From Synechococcus sp. CS-1328 (lineage in GTDB: Bacteria; Cyanobacteriota; Cyanobacteriia; PCC-6307; Cyanobiaceae), in the NCBI RefSeq assembly GCF_025128095.1, contig NZ_JAHLYT010000004.1:1-35432 (forward strand): a stretch of 35,432 nucleotides of DNA. Direction: 5' to 3'. Numbering within the stretch: position 1 is the first letter of the stretch; each line of letters starts with the position of its first letter. The translations under genes and the position numbers were made by a program. Positions 20,269-28,036 of this stretch are shown piece after piece. The notes under the pieces were generated by a model. The model saw only the letters and a program-made list of their open reading frames with translations, was not told the DNA's origin and did no database searches.

Positions 20269-20330
20269 TGGCCGCAGCAGGCCTAGTCCCCCGGCCGCAG
20301 CAGGCCTCAACACCGGCCGCAGGCGGCCTG
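20269..20330. repeat. Three short GC-rich repeats after carB
   Basis: Three imperfect copies of CCGGCCGCAGCAGGCCT lie directly after the carB stop (about 20269, 20291 and 20313). Each copy contains a GGCC...GGCC self-complementary core, so the transcript can fold into small hairpins. They may act as a factor-independent 3' stabiliser, but no T-run is present. Confidence 0.5.
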
Positions 20331-20361
20331 GGTAGGGTTTGGCCACCATCTCCTGCTGTCC

Positions 20362-21090
20362 ATGACCCTGGCCTCCAGCCCCACGGCCGCTACGACCGCA
20401 GCCTCGACCGCCGCTTCCAACGCCGCTCCTGCCGGCGGCAGAGTGCCTGCGCCCGGTAGTGATTGCACCGCCGCCTTCCGGGCCGCCTACGAGAACCGCT
20501 ACACCTGGGATCCCGGCTTCGGGGGGTACCGCGGCCGCTGTGTGTGGCAGCAGGGCGAGCGGCGGCTGGAGGGCAGCTTCACGGTGGGCGCTGATCTGAA
20601 GGCCACGGTGGAGGGATTCGCCGATGAGGAGGTGCACAAGGCCGTGGCCTCCCAGCTCTGGGAAGTGGCGATCCACCGGGTGCGCCGCAGTTTCGAGCAG
20701 ACCCACGGCGCCAATACCTTCACCGCTGGCGAGACCGATGCCGTGGGTACCGAGGTGATCGTGGGTGGCAAGGGTGACGGCGACCGCTACCGCATCCACA
20801 ACGATGTGGTGACCATGGTGCATCGCCACATCCACGGCACGGTGGTGACGATCTTCACCGAGAGCACCACCGACACCGGCCATGGCTACCTCAGCCACAG
20901 CTACACCAGCCAATACAGCGACCCGGCCACCGGTGCCAGCCGCGGCGGCCTCAGCCGCTTCACCGATACCTTTGTGCCCCTCACCGAAGCCGGCCCCTGG
21001 GTGCTGGGCGAGCGGGTGATCGACACGGATTCGGAAGACGACGCTGGCCGCCAGAGCTTCCGATTCGAGGATCTGCAGCCACTGGCCTGA
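20362..21090 (+). CDS. DUF3386 family protein
   Basis: 242 residues. After ~30 low-complexity Ala/Thr residues, the conserved part runs from AFRAAYENRYTWDPGFGGYRG through SFTVGADLKATVEGFADEEVHK, VHRHIHGTVVTIFTE and GYLSHSYTSQYSDP to the end. This is the cyanobacterial DUF3386 family, predicted to be soluble beta-rich proteins of unknown function. The N-terminus is too Ala-rich and uncharged to call as a signal peptide. It follows carB by 104 bp and precedes the symporter gene on the same strand. Confidence 0.85.
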   Translation: MTLASSPTAATTAASTAASNAAPAGGRVPAPGSDCTAAFRAAYENRYTWDPGFGGYRGRCVWQQGERRLEGSFTVGADLKATVEGFADEEVHKAVASQLWEVAIHRVRRSFEQTHGANTFTAGETDAVGTEVIVGGKGDGDRYRIHNDVVTMVHRHIHGTVVTIFTESTTDTGHGYLSHSYTSQYSDPATGASRGGLSRFTDTFVPLTEAGPWVLGERVIDTDSEDDAGRQSFRFEDLQPLA

Positions 21091-21202
21091 GGGCTGGCCA
21101 CGGGGGCGTGCCCGTGAGACCATCGGCGCACTTGCTCCCATTCACGTCTTCCAGGTTCTCGACCAGATCAACGGCATTGTCTGGGGTCCGATCACGCTGT
21201 GG

Positions 21203-22528
21203 TTGATCGGCCTCACCGGCCTCTACCTGATGGTGGGTCTGGGCTTTATGACCCTGCGCCGTATCGGTTTCGGCTTCCGCCAGGCCATCGGCTCGATCGG
21301 CAACACCAAGGGCGAAGGCGATGTGAATGCCTTCGAGGGTCTCACCACCGCCCTTGCCGCCACGATCGGTACCGGCAACGTGGCCGGCGTTGCCAGTGCG
21401 ATCGCGACCGGGGGCCCCGGGGCGGTGTTCTGGATGTGGTTGATCGCCCTGGTGGGGATGGCCACCAAATACGCCGAATCCGTGCTGGCGGTGCACTACC
21501 GCGAGGTCGATGCCCTCGGCGAACACGTGGGCGGGCCGATGTACTTCATCCGCAACGGTCTGGGTCCGCGCTGGGCCTGGCTGGGGGTGTTGTTCGCCAT
21601 CTTCGGCACCCTGGCCGGCTTCGGCATCGGCAACAGTGTGCAGTCCCATGAGCTGGCCCTGGCCCTGCACAAGTCGATGGGGGTGCCGGAACTGGCCACC
21701 GGAATCGTGATGGGTGCCATCACCTTTCTGGTGCTGATCGGCGGTATCGAGCGGATCGGCAAGGTCACCGAGGTGGTGGTGCCCTTCATGGCGATCGTCT
21801 ATGTGCTGGGCGGGATCGTGATCCTGGTGGGCAACTACGACCGCATCCCGATGGCCTTCGGGGTGATCTTTTCCGATGCCTTCACGGCTCAGTCGATGGC
21901 GGGTGGGGCCCTGGGGGTGATGATCCAGAAAGGCATTGCCCGTGGCATCTTCTCCAATGAAGCCGGCCTCGGAACGGCGCCGATTGCCCAGGCGGCCGCC
22001 AAGCCCGGTGATCCGGTGCTGCAGGGCAGTGTGGCCATGCTGGGCACCTTCATCGACACCATCGTGGTGTGCTCGATGACGGCCCTGGTGATCGTGATGA
22101 GCGGCGCCTACGAATCCGGTGAAACCGGTGTGGCCCTCACCATGAGTGCCTTCGACTGGGGCATGCCTGGCGGCATGTGGCTGGTGACCTTCGGCACGGT
22201 GTTCTTCACAGCAACCACAATCCTGGGCTGGGGCTACTACAGCGAACGCTGCCTTGAATTCCTGGTGGGAGTGCGGGGCATCAAGCCCTTCCGCTATCTC
22301 TGGGTCGTGGCGGTGGTGCTGGGCGCGATCAGCTCCCAGTCAGGTCCCAATGCCCTGGCCCGGGCCCAGACCACATCCATCGTGTGGACCATCGCCGATA
22401 TCCTCAACGGCCTGATGGCGATCCCGAACCTGATCGGCTTGCTGCTGCTCTCGGGCACGGTGTTCGAGCTCACGCGCAGCTATAACTTCGATCCGGTGGT
22501 GGTCGACGACTCTGCAGACCAGGATTGA
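21203..22528 (+). CDS. Sodium:alanine/glycine symporter (AGCS family)
   Basis: At least 441 residues with about ten membrane spans. Family blocks include GLTTALAATIGTGNVAGVASAIATGGPGAVFWMW, GGPMYFIRNGLG, VPFMAIVYVLGGIVILVGNYD, SNEAGLGTAPIAQAAA and FFTATTILGWGYYSERCLEFL. It would import small neutral amino acids with Na+ across the plasma membrane. The coordinates begin at the only standard start (TTG), but that cuts the first membrane segment. The frame continues upstream with family-like residues (VFQVLDQINGIVWGPITLW), and no ATG, GTG or TTG is available there. The real start may be a rare codon such as ATT at 21140. A MITE-like element lies just downstream. Confidence 0.93.
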   Translation: MIGLTGLYLMVGLGFMTLRRIGFGFRQAIGSIGNTKGEGDVNAFEGLTTALAATIGTGNVAGVASAIATGGPGAVFWMWLIALVGMATKYAESVLAVHYREVDALGEHVGGPMYFIRNGLGPRWAWLGVLFAIFGTLAGFGIGNSVQSHELALALHKSMGVPELATGIVMGAITFLVLIGGIERIGKVTEVVVPFMAIVYVLGGIVILVGNYDRIPMAFGVIFSDAFTAQSMAGGALGVMIQKGIARGIFSNEAGLGTAPIAQAAAKPGDPVLQGSVAMLGTFIDTIVVCSMTALVIVMSGAYESGETGVALTMSAFDWGMPGGMWLVTFGTVFFTATTILGWGYYSERCLEFLVGVRGIKPFRYLWVVAVVLGAISSQSGPNALARAQTTSIVWTIADILNGLMAIPNLIGLLLLSGTVFELTRSYNFDPVVVDDSADQD

Positions 22529-22543
22529 AGCGAAAGACCAGGA

Positions 22544-22662
22544 TTAAGGGCACCTCGAAAAATTCCGATTCCCCACGGATGCACCGGGTGAGACTCATTG
22601 CCTGGCATGAGCGACCCCGATCCGGTGGTCCCAGCAAGGCCAATTTTTTGAGGTGCCCTTAA
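22544..22662. mobile_element. MITE-like element with terminal inverted repeats
   Basis: The ends TTAAGGGCACCTCGAAAAATT (21 bases, left; one longer than quoted limits would allow elsewhere, so see 22544-22564) and its complement at 22642-22662 match except for one base (G versus A). Between them are about 77 bp without a gene, themselves partly self-complementary. A short element with ~20-bp inverted ends and a TTAA at each border is typical of a non-autonomous miniature transposon, probably mobilised by an IS5-like or related transposase. None is encoded here. Confidence 0.7.
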
Positions 22663-22666
22663 GGAA

Positions 22667-22718
22667 CCCCTGAAATGGGTTTGTCTCAGCCAACTCCCTG
22701 TTTCAGGGGAGTTGGCTG
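22667..22718. terminator. Hairpin between convergent genes with an alternative pairing
   Basis: A 12-bp perfect stem joins 22687-22698 (CAGCCAACTCCC) with 22707-22718, with an 8-nt loop. It lies between the symporter and the convergent DUF6447-like gene and probably ends transcripts from both sides, although the T-runs are poor. The left segment CCCCTGAAA (22667-22675) can instead pair with TTTCAGGGG (22701-22709), which destroys the main stem. Confidence 0.5.
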
Positions 22719-22730
22719 GCAAGAGAGCGT

Positions 22731-22961
22731 TCAGCTGCCTTCAGGGATCGGGCTCACATCCTTGAGTTTGTCGTTGAGTTGCATCGCCATCGACTGCCGC
22801 CCAACCGCCAGCACTTTGAGCGTGTCTTCGTGCATGCGCAACTGGGCGTCAGCCACCTGCATGCCTCGCACCAGCTCCTTCACCTCCTGGGGAAGGGAGT
22901 TGAGGTCATAGCGGTTGCCCTCAAAGGTCAGCACAGGAGGTTGCTGGTTGGCGTCGGTCAC
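22731..22961 (-). CDS. Small conserved cyanobacterial protein (DUF6447-like)
   Basis: 76 residues. PPVLTFEGNRYDLNSLPQEVKELVRGMQVADAQLRMHEDTLKVLAVGRQSMAMQLNDKL has a beta start then a long amphipathic helix likely to form a coiled coil. This pattern fits a small protein widespread in picocyanobacteria that I believe is DUF6447. Function unknown. It lies 26 bp after the DUF4177-like gene on the same strand and is probably co-transcribed with it. Confidence 0.75.
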   Translation of the reverse strand: MTDANQQPPVLTFEGNRYDLNSLPQEVKELVRGMQVADAQLRMHEDTLKVLAVGRQSMAMQLNDKLKDVSPIPEGS

Positions 22962-22987
22962 TGGAAACCCATGTCTCAGGCCTCAGC

Positions 22988-23446
22988 TTAGGCAGGGGCG
23001 GCCGGGCGTTTGAAAATGAACATCAACAGCGGACCAACCTGGGCCGCCTCCACCAGTTCCCAGCGATCGCGTCCCAGCTGGTTGAGAAAGAATTGCAGCT
23101 GCTCAGCCGGATGCACGGGCTTGCGGGCGGCTGCCGTGTACTGATCGGGAAATTCCCGTTTGAGGAACTCCGGGCTGAGCGAACCACCGAGCTTGGCGCT
23201 GTCCTGCTTGGGATTCGGGCCCCCGGGTGGGTTGTTGTTGTCCACGTTGATGTGCAGCACCCGGTACTCCCAGCCCGGGGGAGCCACCGGCTTCTTCAGG
23301 GGATTCGGGGGCTGATTCCCTGCCTTGGCCGGATCTGTTGGCGAAGACGAGCCCTGCACCGGTGTCTGCGAAGGGTTGTGTTGCGGTTCGCTTGGCTGCG
23401 GCTCGGGCGGTTGCCACTGGTTGTTGGGTTGCGGCTCGGGATCCAT
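22988..23446 (-). CDS. Hypothetical protein, Pro/Gln-rich head and DUF4177-like tail
   Basis: 152 residues. The first ~55 residues are rich in Pro, Gln, Asn and Ser and probably disordered. From PPGWEYRVLHINVDN the sequence becomes ordered and ends with AEQLQFFLNQLGRDRWELVEAAQVGPLLMFIFKRP. The WEYRVL...LNQLG..RWELV arrangement resembles the small DUF4177 domain, with an inserted, low-complexity middle. Function unknown. It has no signal peptide. Confidence 0.7.
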   Translation of the reverse strand: MDPEPQPNNQWQPPEPQPSEPQHNPSQTPVQGSSSPTDPAKAGNQPPNPLKKPVAPPGWEYRVLHINVDNNNPPGGPNPKQDSAKLGGSLSPEFLKREFPDQYTAAARKPVHPAEQLQFFLNQLGRDRWELVEAAQVGPLLMFIFKRPAAPA

Positions 23447-23509
23447 GACGCTTCTGGCAAGCAGGGGATCGGCCCCGCACCGCCCCAGTTTGCCAAGACG
23501 GCCCAGCCT

Positions 23510-23580
23510 GAGCCCAGATGGCTGGTTCAGGCCTGATGGCTTCTTCAGCCCAGATTGCAGCGGCTTCAGCCCAGATGAAT
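23510..23580. repeat. Imperfect ~18-21-bp repeats downstream of the ABC exporter gene
   Basis: Four imperfect units around CAGCCCAGAT / CAGGCCTGAT recur at roughly 18-21-bp spacing in the short gap between the ABC exporter stop and the upstream end of the neighbouring gene, with the last unit reaching into the exporter's final codons. No function is evident. Confidence 0.4.
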
Positions 23581-25302
23581 GAACTGGCGTTCGCAGAGTT
23601 CGCGGTAGCGGCCAGCGTGACCCATCAGCTCCGCGTGGCTGCCCTGCTCGACGATCCGGCCTCGGTCGAGCACCACGATCTTGTCGGCGTCCTGCACGGT
23701 GGCCAACCGGTGGGCGATCACCAGCACACTCCGCCCCGCCATCGCCTGCTCCAGGCCCTGCTGCACTGCGTCTTCCGCTTCGGCATCGAGGGCGCTGGTG
23801 GCCTCATCCAGCAGCAGCACCGCCGGATCGCCCAGCACCGCCCGGGCGATCGCCAGCCGTTGCAGCTGGCCGCCGGAGAAGTTGCTGCCCCGCTCTTCGA
23901 TGCGGCTGTCGTAGCCGAGGGGCAAGGCCTCGATGAAACCGGCAGCGTTGGCGGTGCGGGCTGCGGCCTGGATCTGCACGAGGCTGGCCGGCCGGCCGAA
24001 GGCGATCGCTTCGGCCACGGTTCCGGAGAACACGCTGCTCTGCTGGGGCACCAGCGCCACGGCCTGGCGCAGCTCGCGGGCCCGCAGGTTCGCCAGGTTC
24101 TGGCCGTCCAGCAGCACCTGGCCCGTGGCGGCCACATTGAAACGCAGCAACAGCGAGAACAGGGTGCTCTTGCCGGCGCCCGAGGGTCCCACCAGGGCCA
24201 CCACCTGGCCCGGTTCGACCTGCAGGTCGAGGTTGTGCAGCACGGTGCTGCCGCCTGGGTAGCCGAAGCTCACCTGGTCGAGCACCAGCTCACCGCGCAC
24301 CTGGCCGAGGGGCTGGGCATCGGCATGATCCGGCGGTTCGGTGGGTTCGGCCTCGATCGCCCGCAGCCGCCGCAGCGAGGCCTGGCCCTGCTGGAATTCG
24401 TTGAAGTTGGTGGTCAGGTGCGAGATCGGATCGATCAGCATCAACAGGGCCGCCACGTAGCTGCTGAAGCCCTGGCTGTCGAGACCACCAGCCTGGATCC
24501 GGGCCGCGCCAATCAGCAGCACGGCCAGGATGCCGCCGGCTTCGAGAAAGCCGACCACCGGATGCTGCAGGGCCAGTAGTTTCAGAGTTCGATACTTGGC
24601 GCGGCGGTGCAGGTCGATCTCCCGATCGAAGCGTTGCTGCAGCCAGGGTTCGGCCGCGTAGGCGCGCACCAGGGGCAGCCCGCCGATCGCTTCCCCCAGC
24701 AGGGCCGCCAGCTCACTCACCTGCTTCTGGCTGCGCTCGGCGGCGGTCATCACCCGGGCGCCGAAGACGCTCACCAGCAACGCCACCACCGGAGCCAGCA
24801 GCAGGGTGGCCAGGGCCAGTGGCCAGTCGAGCCACACCATGTAGCCCAGCACCACCACCAGCTGCAGGGCACTGGGGGTGGTGTCCTGGATGGTTTTGTA
24901 AATCACTTCGCCGACGCGGTCGGCGTCTTCGGTGAGCCGGTAGGTGAGATCGCCGGCCGACAGCTTTTCGAGGGCACCGAAATCAAGCTGCTGCAGCCGC
25001 GAGAACAGGCGGCGACGCAGCTCCTGGCTCACCTGCAGGGCAGGTCCGGCCAGCAGTGTGTCCTGGCCGAACTGGGCGGCCTTCTGCACCAGGAAGACCG
25101 CCAGGGCCGCCAGGATCGACTCGAGCACGCGGCGGAAATCGCCGGCGCCGATCGCCGGGATCAGGCGGCCCGCTAGCCAGGCCAGCAGCGGCCAGCAGGC
25201 CACGTAGACCAGGGTGCAGAGCCCTCCTGCCAGCAGGCGCCGCCGGTGGGGCGCCAGCAGGGGCAGGAGACGCCGGAAGCCGGCCGGCGAGGGTGCGAAC
25301 AT
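23566..25302 (-). CDS. ABC exporter, fused membrane and ATPase domains (MsbA/MDR type)
   Basis: 578 residues, a half-transporter that works as a homodimer. Residues ~1-320 hold six membrane helices. The ATPase domain has all motifs intact: Walker A GPSGAGKST, Q-loop VPQQSSVFSGTV, signature NFSGGQLQR, Walker B AVLLLDEATSALD with the catalytic Glu, and H-loop IAHRLATV. The substrate cannot be told from sequence; lipid or drug export is likely by family. It is a useful in-window contrast to the degenerate pair at 28-32 kb. Divergent from the S4 gene, with only 44 bp between the starts. Confidence 0.94.
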   Translation of the reverse strand: MFAPSPAGFRRLLPLLAPHRRRLLAGGLCTLVYVACWPLLAWLAGRLIPAIGAGDFRRVLESILAALAVFLVQKAAQFGQDTLLAGPALQVSQELRRRLFSRLQQLDFGALEKLSAGDLTYRLTEDADRVGEVIYKTIQDTTPSALQLVVVLGYMVWLDWPLALATLLLAPVVALLVSVFGARVMTAAERSQKQVSELAALLGEAIGGLPLVRAYAAEPWLQQRFDREIDLHRRAKYRTLKLLALQHPVVGFLEAGGILAVLLIGAARIQAGGLDSQGFSSYVAALLMLIDPISHLTTNFNEFQQGQASLRRLRAIEAEPTEPPDHADAQPLGQVRGELVLDQVSFGYPGGSTVLHNLDLQVEPGQVVALVGPSGAGKSTLFSLLLRFNVAATGQVLLDGQNLANLRARELRQAVALVPQQSSVFSGTVAEAIAFGRPASLVQIQAAARTANAAGFIEALPLGYDSRIEERGSNFSGGQLQRLAIARAVLGDPAVLLLDEATSALDAEAEDAVQQGLEQAMAGRSVLVIAHRLATVQDADKIVVLDRGRIVEQGSHAELMGHAGRYRELCERQFIHLG

Positions 25303-25346
25303 CGGCGAACCTTATCAATCGTCTGTCGCGATCCGCCCCTGTTTCG

Positions 25347-25541
25347 ATGAAGCTTGATCAATTCCTCAAATGGCAGGGGCTGGTGGGCACCGGCGGTGAG
25401 GCCAAGCTCCGCATCCAGCGCGGTGACGTGCGCGTCAATGGCGCCATCGAGACCAGGCGGGGCCGGCAGCTGGCCCTCGGCGATGCCGTGGAGATCGATG
25501 GGCAGGAGGTGCTGGTGGTGCCCGATCCCACCGCCAGATAG
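25347..25541 (+). CDS. Small S4-domain RNA-binding protein (YbcJ-like)
   Basis: 64 residues, consisting almost entirely of one S4 domain: [56 protein letters not shown]. Such proteins bind structured RNA, probably ribosomal. The ATG chosen follows a short, poor leader; frames extending upstream are antisense to the ABC gene. tpiA begins 32 bp after the stop on the same strand, so they are probably co-transcribed. Confidence 0.88.
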   Translation: MKLDQFLKWQGLVGTGGEAKLRIQRGDVRVNGAIETRRGRQLALGDAVEIDGQEVLVVPDPTAR

Positions 25542-25573
25542 CGTTTGCCTCACTTCGCCGAGAGGACCTGCTG

Positions 25574-26308
25574 GTGCGTAAGGCCGTCATCGCTGGCAAC
25601 TGGAAGATGCACATGACCTGCGCCGAGGCGCAGGCCTTTGCGGAGGTCTTCAGGCCCTCGGTGGAGGATCTGCCCGCCGATCGGGAGGTGGTACTGGCGC
25701 CACCCTTCACCGCCATCCCCACACTCAGTGCTGCCCTGGCCGGCTCCGGTGTGCAGATCGCGGCTCAGAACGTGCACTGGGAAGACAAGGGCGCTTACAC
25801 CGGCATGGTGTCGGCGCCGATGCTGCTGGAGCATGGCGTGACCCACGCGATCGTGGGCCACAGCGAGCCGCGCAAGTACTACAGCGAGACCGACGAGCAG
25901 ATCAACCTGCGCGCCCGTGCGGCCCAGGCGGCCGGCCTGATCCCGATCCTGTGCGTGGGCGAGAGCCTCGATCAGCGGGAGTCCAGCGAAACCGAGCGGG
26001 TGATCCATCGCCAGGTTGAGCAGGGCCTCGAGGGCATCGATCCGGAGCGGCTGATCGTGGCCTATGAACCGATCTGGGCAATCGGCACCGGCAAGACCTG
26101 CGCCGCCGATGAGGCCAACCGCATCTGTGGCCTGATCCGCGGCTGGGTGGGCTTCGATGGCGTGATCGTGCAGTACGGCGGTTCGGTGAACCCCGCCACG
26201 ATCGACCAGTTGATGGCCCAGCCGGAGATCGACGGTGTGCTCGTGGGCGGCGCCTCGCTCGATCCCGAGGGATTCGGCCGCATTGCCAATTACCAGCCAC
26301 CGGCATGA
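25574..26308 (+). CDS. tpiA: Triosephosphate isomerase
   Basis: 244 residues; interconverts dihydroxyacetone phosphate and glyceraldehyde 3-phosphate in glycolysis and the Calvin cycle. Catalytic residues are visible: Lys11 in GNWKM, His96 in VGHSE and Glu165 in [12 protein letters not shown]. The phosphate-gripping loop WAIGTGK and the QYGGSVNP and GVLVGGASL blocks are present. The stretch after His96 reads HSEPRKYY instead of the common HSERR. The start is GTG. The stop overlaps the folP start in an ATGA arrangement, so translation is probably coupled. Confidence 0.97.
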   Translation: MRKAVIAGNWKMHMTCAEAQAFAEVFRPSVEDLPADREVVLAPPFTAIPTLSAALAGSGVQIAAQNVHWEDKGAYTGMVSAPMLLEHGVTHAIVGHSEPRKYYSETDEQINLRARAAQAAGLIPILCVGESLDQRESSETERVIHRQVEQGLEGIDPERLIVAYEPIWAIGTGKTCAADEANRICGLIRGWVGFDGVIVQYGGSVNPATIDQLMAQPEIDGVLVGGASLDPEGFGRIANYQPPA

Positions 26309-27153
26309 GCCTGCCGGCCTGGGGCGTGCGCACCCAGGTGATGGGGGTGCTGAACCTCACCCCCGATTCCTTCAGCGATGGGGGCTGCTTCAGCGCAGCT
26401 CCGGCCGCCCTGCGCCAGGCCCTGAAGCTGCAGGCCCAGGGCGCCGACCTGCTCGATCTCGGCGCCCAGAGCACCCGCCCCGGAGCTGTGGAGGTGGGTG
26501 CGGAGGTGGAACTGCAGCGGCTGATGCCCAGCCTGACCCTGATCCGGCAGGCGATGGCGGGACCAGACGCACCGCGACTCTCGATCGACACGTTTCATGC
26601 GGCAGTGGCCGAAGCGGCCCTGGAGGCCGGCGCCGACTGGATCAACGATGTCAGCGGCGGTCGGCGGGATCCGGCGATGTTGCCCCTGGTGGCGGCAGCG
26701 GGGTGTTCTTACGTGCTGATGCACAGCCGCGGCGACAGCCGCAGCATGGAGGCGCTGGCGACCTACGACGCCGTGGTTCCTGTCGTGCGCGAGGAGTTGC
26801 TGCGCGCCACGGAGCGGGCCCTGGCAGCGGGGGTGCAGGCCGATCAGATCCTCTGGGACCCCGGCCTGGGGTTCGCCAAGACCACGCTCCAGAATTTGGA
26901 GCTGCTTCGCGGCCTGCCCCAGCTGAAGGCCGAGGGGTTTCCGCTCTTGCTAGGTGCGTCTCGCAAGCGGTTCATTGGTGAGGTGCTGCAGGAACCACGC
27001 CCCCGCGCCCGCCTCTGGGGCACGGCAGCGGTGTGTGTGGCGGCGATTGCCGCGGGCGTCGATGTGCTGCGTGTGCACGACGTGGGACCGATCGTGCAGA
27101 CGGCCCGCATGGCCGATGCCCTCTACCGCCCCGATCAGCCGTTGGCGGTGTAG
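26305..27153 (+). CDS. folP: Dihydropteroate synthase
   Basis: 282 residues; condenses p-aminobenzoate with dihydropterin pyrophosphate in folate synthesis. Family motifs: [15 protein letters not shown] near the start, [42 protein letters not shown] and [12 protein letters not shown] barrel is expected, with the pterin site formed by the Asn/Asp/Lys residues of these blocks. It overlaps tpiA by four bases at its start. Its 3' end overlaps the convergent 224-residue gene by 19 bp, so the two transcripts can pair at their ends. Confidence 0.96.
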   Translation: MSLPAWGVRTQVMGVLNLTPDSFSDGGCFSAAPAALRQALKLQAQGADLLDLGAQSTRPGAVEVGAEVELQRLMPSLTLIRQAMAGPDAPRLSIDTFHAAVAEAALEAGADWINDVSGGRRDPAMLPLVAAAGCSYVLMHSRGDSRSMEALATYDAVVPVVREELLRATERALAAGVQADQILWDPGLGFAKTTLQNLELLRGLPQLKAEGFPLLLGASRKRFIGEVLQEPRPRARLWGTAAVCVAAIAAGVDVLRVHDVGPIVQTARMADALYRPDQPLAV

Positions 27154-27809
27154 TCGATCTGGCCCTTCTCGTTCACCTTGGCCATCGAGAAGAAGCGGGC
27201 GGTGGTTTCGGAGATGAAGCCCTTCTGGGCCAGCAGTTCGCCGATGCGGCCGCCTTCACGCTTCTGCACGGCCAGCGCCTCATCGAGCTGGCCCTGGCTG
27301 ATGCAGCCCATCTCCACCAGCCTGTCGCCCAGCCGCTTCTCGTTGAACCCCTGCTCGTTCAACAGGGCCGGGTTGAGCAGCAGATCCAGCAGCTGGGGCG
27401 GCACCTGCAGGTTGAGGCGCAGGAATTCGCCGAAACGCTGGGTTTCGGAGAAGGGCCTGTAGTCATCGAGCATCTGCTCGAGCTCGTCGATGCTGAGAAT
27501 GCCGGCCTGCACCAGCTTGTTGCCGAGGGTCTGGCGCTGGAAGCCGGCATCCTTCTGGGGATTGGCGGCGAGATCGCCTTCCACCAGCTGGGGTTTCGGG
27601 AAGAACTGGCTCACCCAGCTGTCCGTTTCCAGAAAGGAGAACAGCTCGGCTGGATTGATCGTGAGGGTTCCGAACTGTTGCTCCAGTAACTCCTCGAGGA
27701 ACGCCACTTCGGTGGTGGGGCCGAGCACCTGAAACGGCAGGCGCTGATTGGCCCCATTGGCCACGAGCTCAAGTTGGACCTGATTGGAGCTGAGACGGAA
27801 GCGGTACAT
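27135..27809 (-). CDS. Uncharacterised cyanobacterial protein with repeated helical modules
   Basis: 224 residues, not recognised by name. After a beta-rich N-terminal part (YRFRLSSNQVQLELV, then ATEVAFLEELLEQQFG-like) come two copies of a motif, NKLVQAGILSIDELEQMLDDY (about 107) and GDRLVEMGCISQGQLDEALAVQ (about 170), followed by GELLAQKGFIS. This pattern recalls the N-terminal domain of GspE/PilB-type ATPases, where it binds nucleotide or c-di-GMP, but the similarity is by eye only. No signal peptide and no membrane helix. It lies between folP and the secretion locus and is divergent from the latter. Confidence 0.7.
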   Translation of the reverse strand: MYRFRLSSNQVQLELVANGANQRLPFQVLGPTTEVAFLEELLEQQFGTLTINPAELFSFLETDSWVSQFFPKPQLVEGDLAANPQKDAGFQRQTLGNKLVQAGILSIDELEQMLDDYRPFSETQRFGEFLRLNLQVPPQLLDLLLNPALLNEQGFNEKRLGDRLVEMGCISQGQLDEALAVQKREGGRIGELLAQKGFISETTARFFSMAKVNEKGQIDYTANG

Positions 27810-28036
27810 GGCAAACTTCAGGCTGACTGACTTCGATAGGGCTGCGTCGGCTCAGATCCCGAGCGGCCTCCCCTTACGGCGGCACCAACCTAGCCAGGGC
27901 AGGCTGTCTTGTTTTGAGACGTAACCGTGAATGACGCGATATTCCAGGTGGCTTTGCATCCGCCCCAGTTTTGGGAAGCTTGGCTACTGTTTCCGTTTAG
28001 CTTTGCCGTGTGGGACGTTCCATCCCCTCCGTTGAG

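Noticed and set aside
20269..20330. Possible CRISPR-like repeats after carB
   Set aside because: The copies are imperfect, nearly contiguous, self-complementary and without regular spacers, and no cas gene is present.
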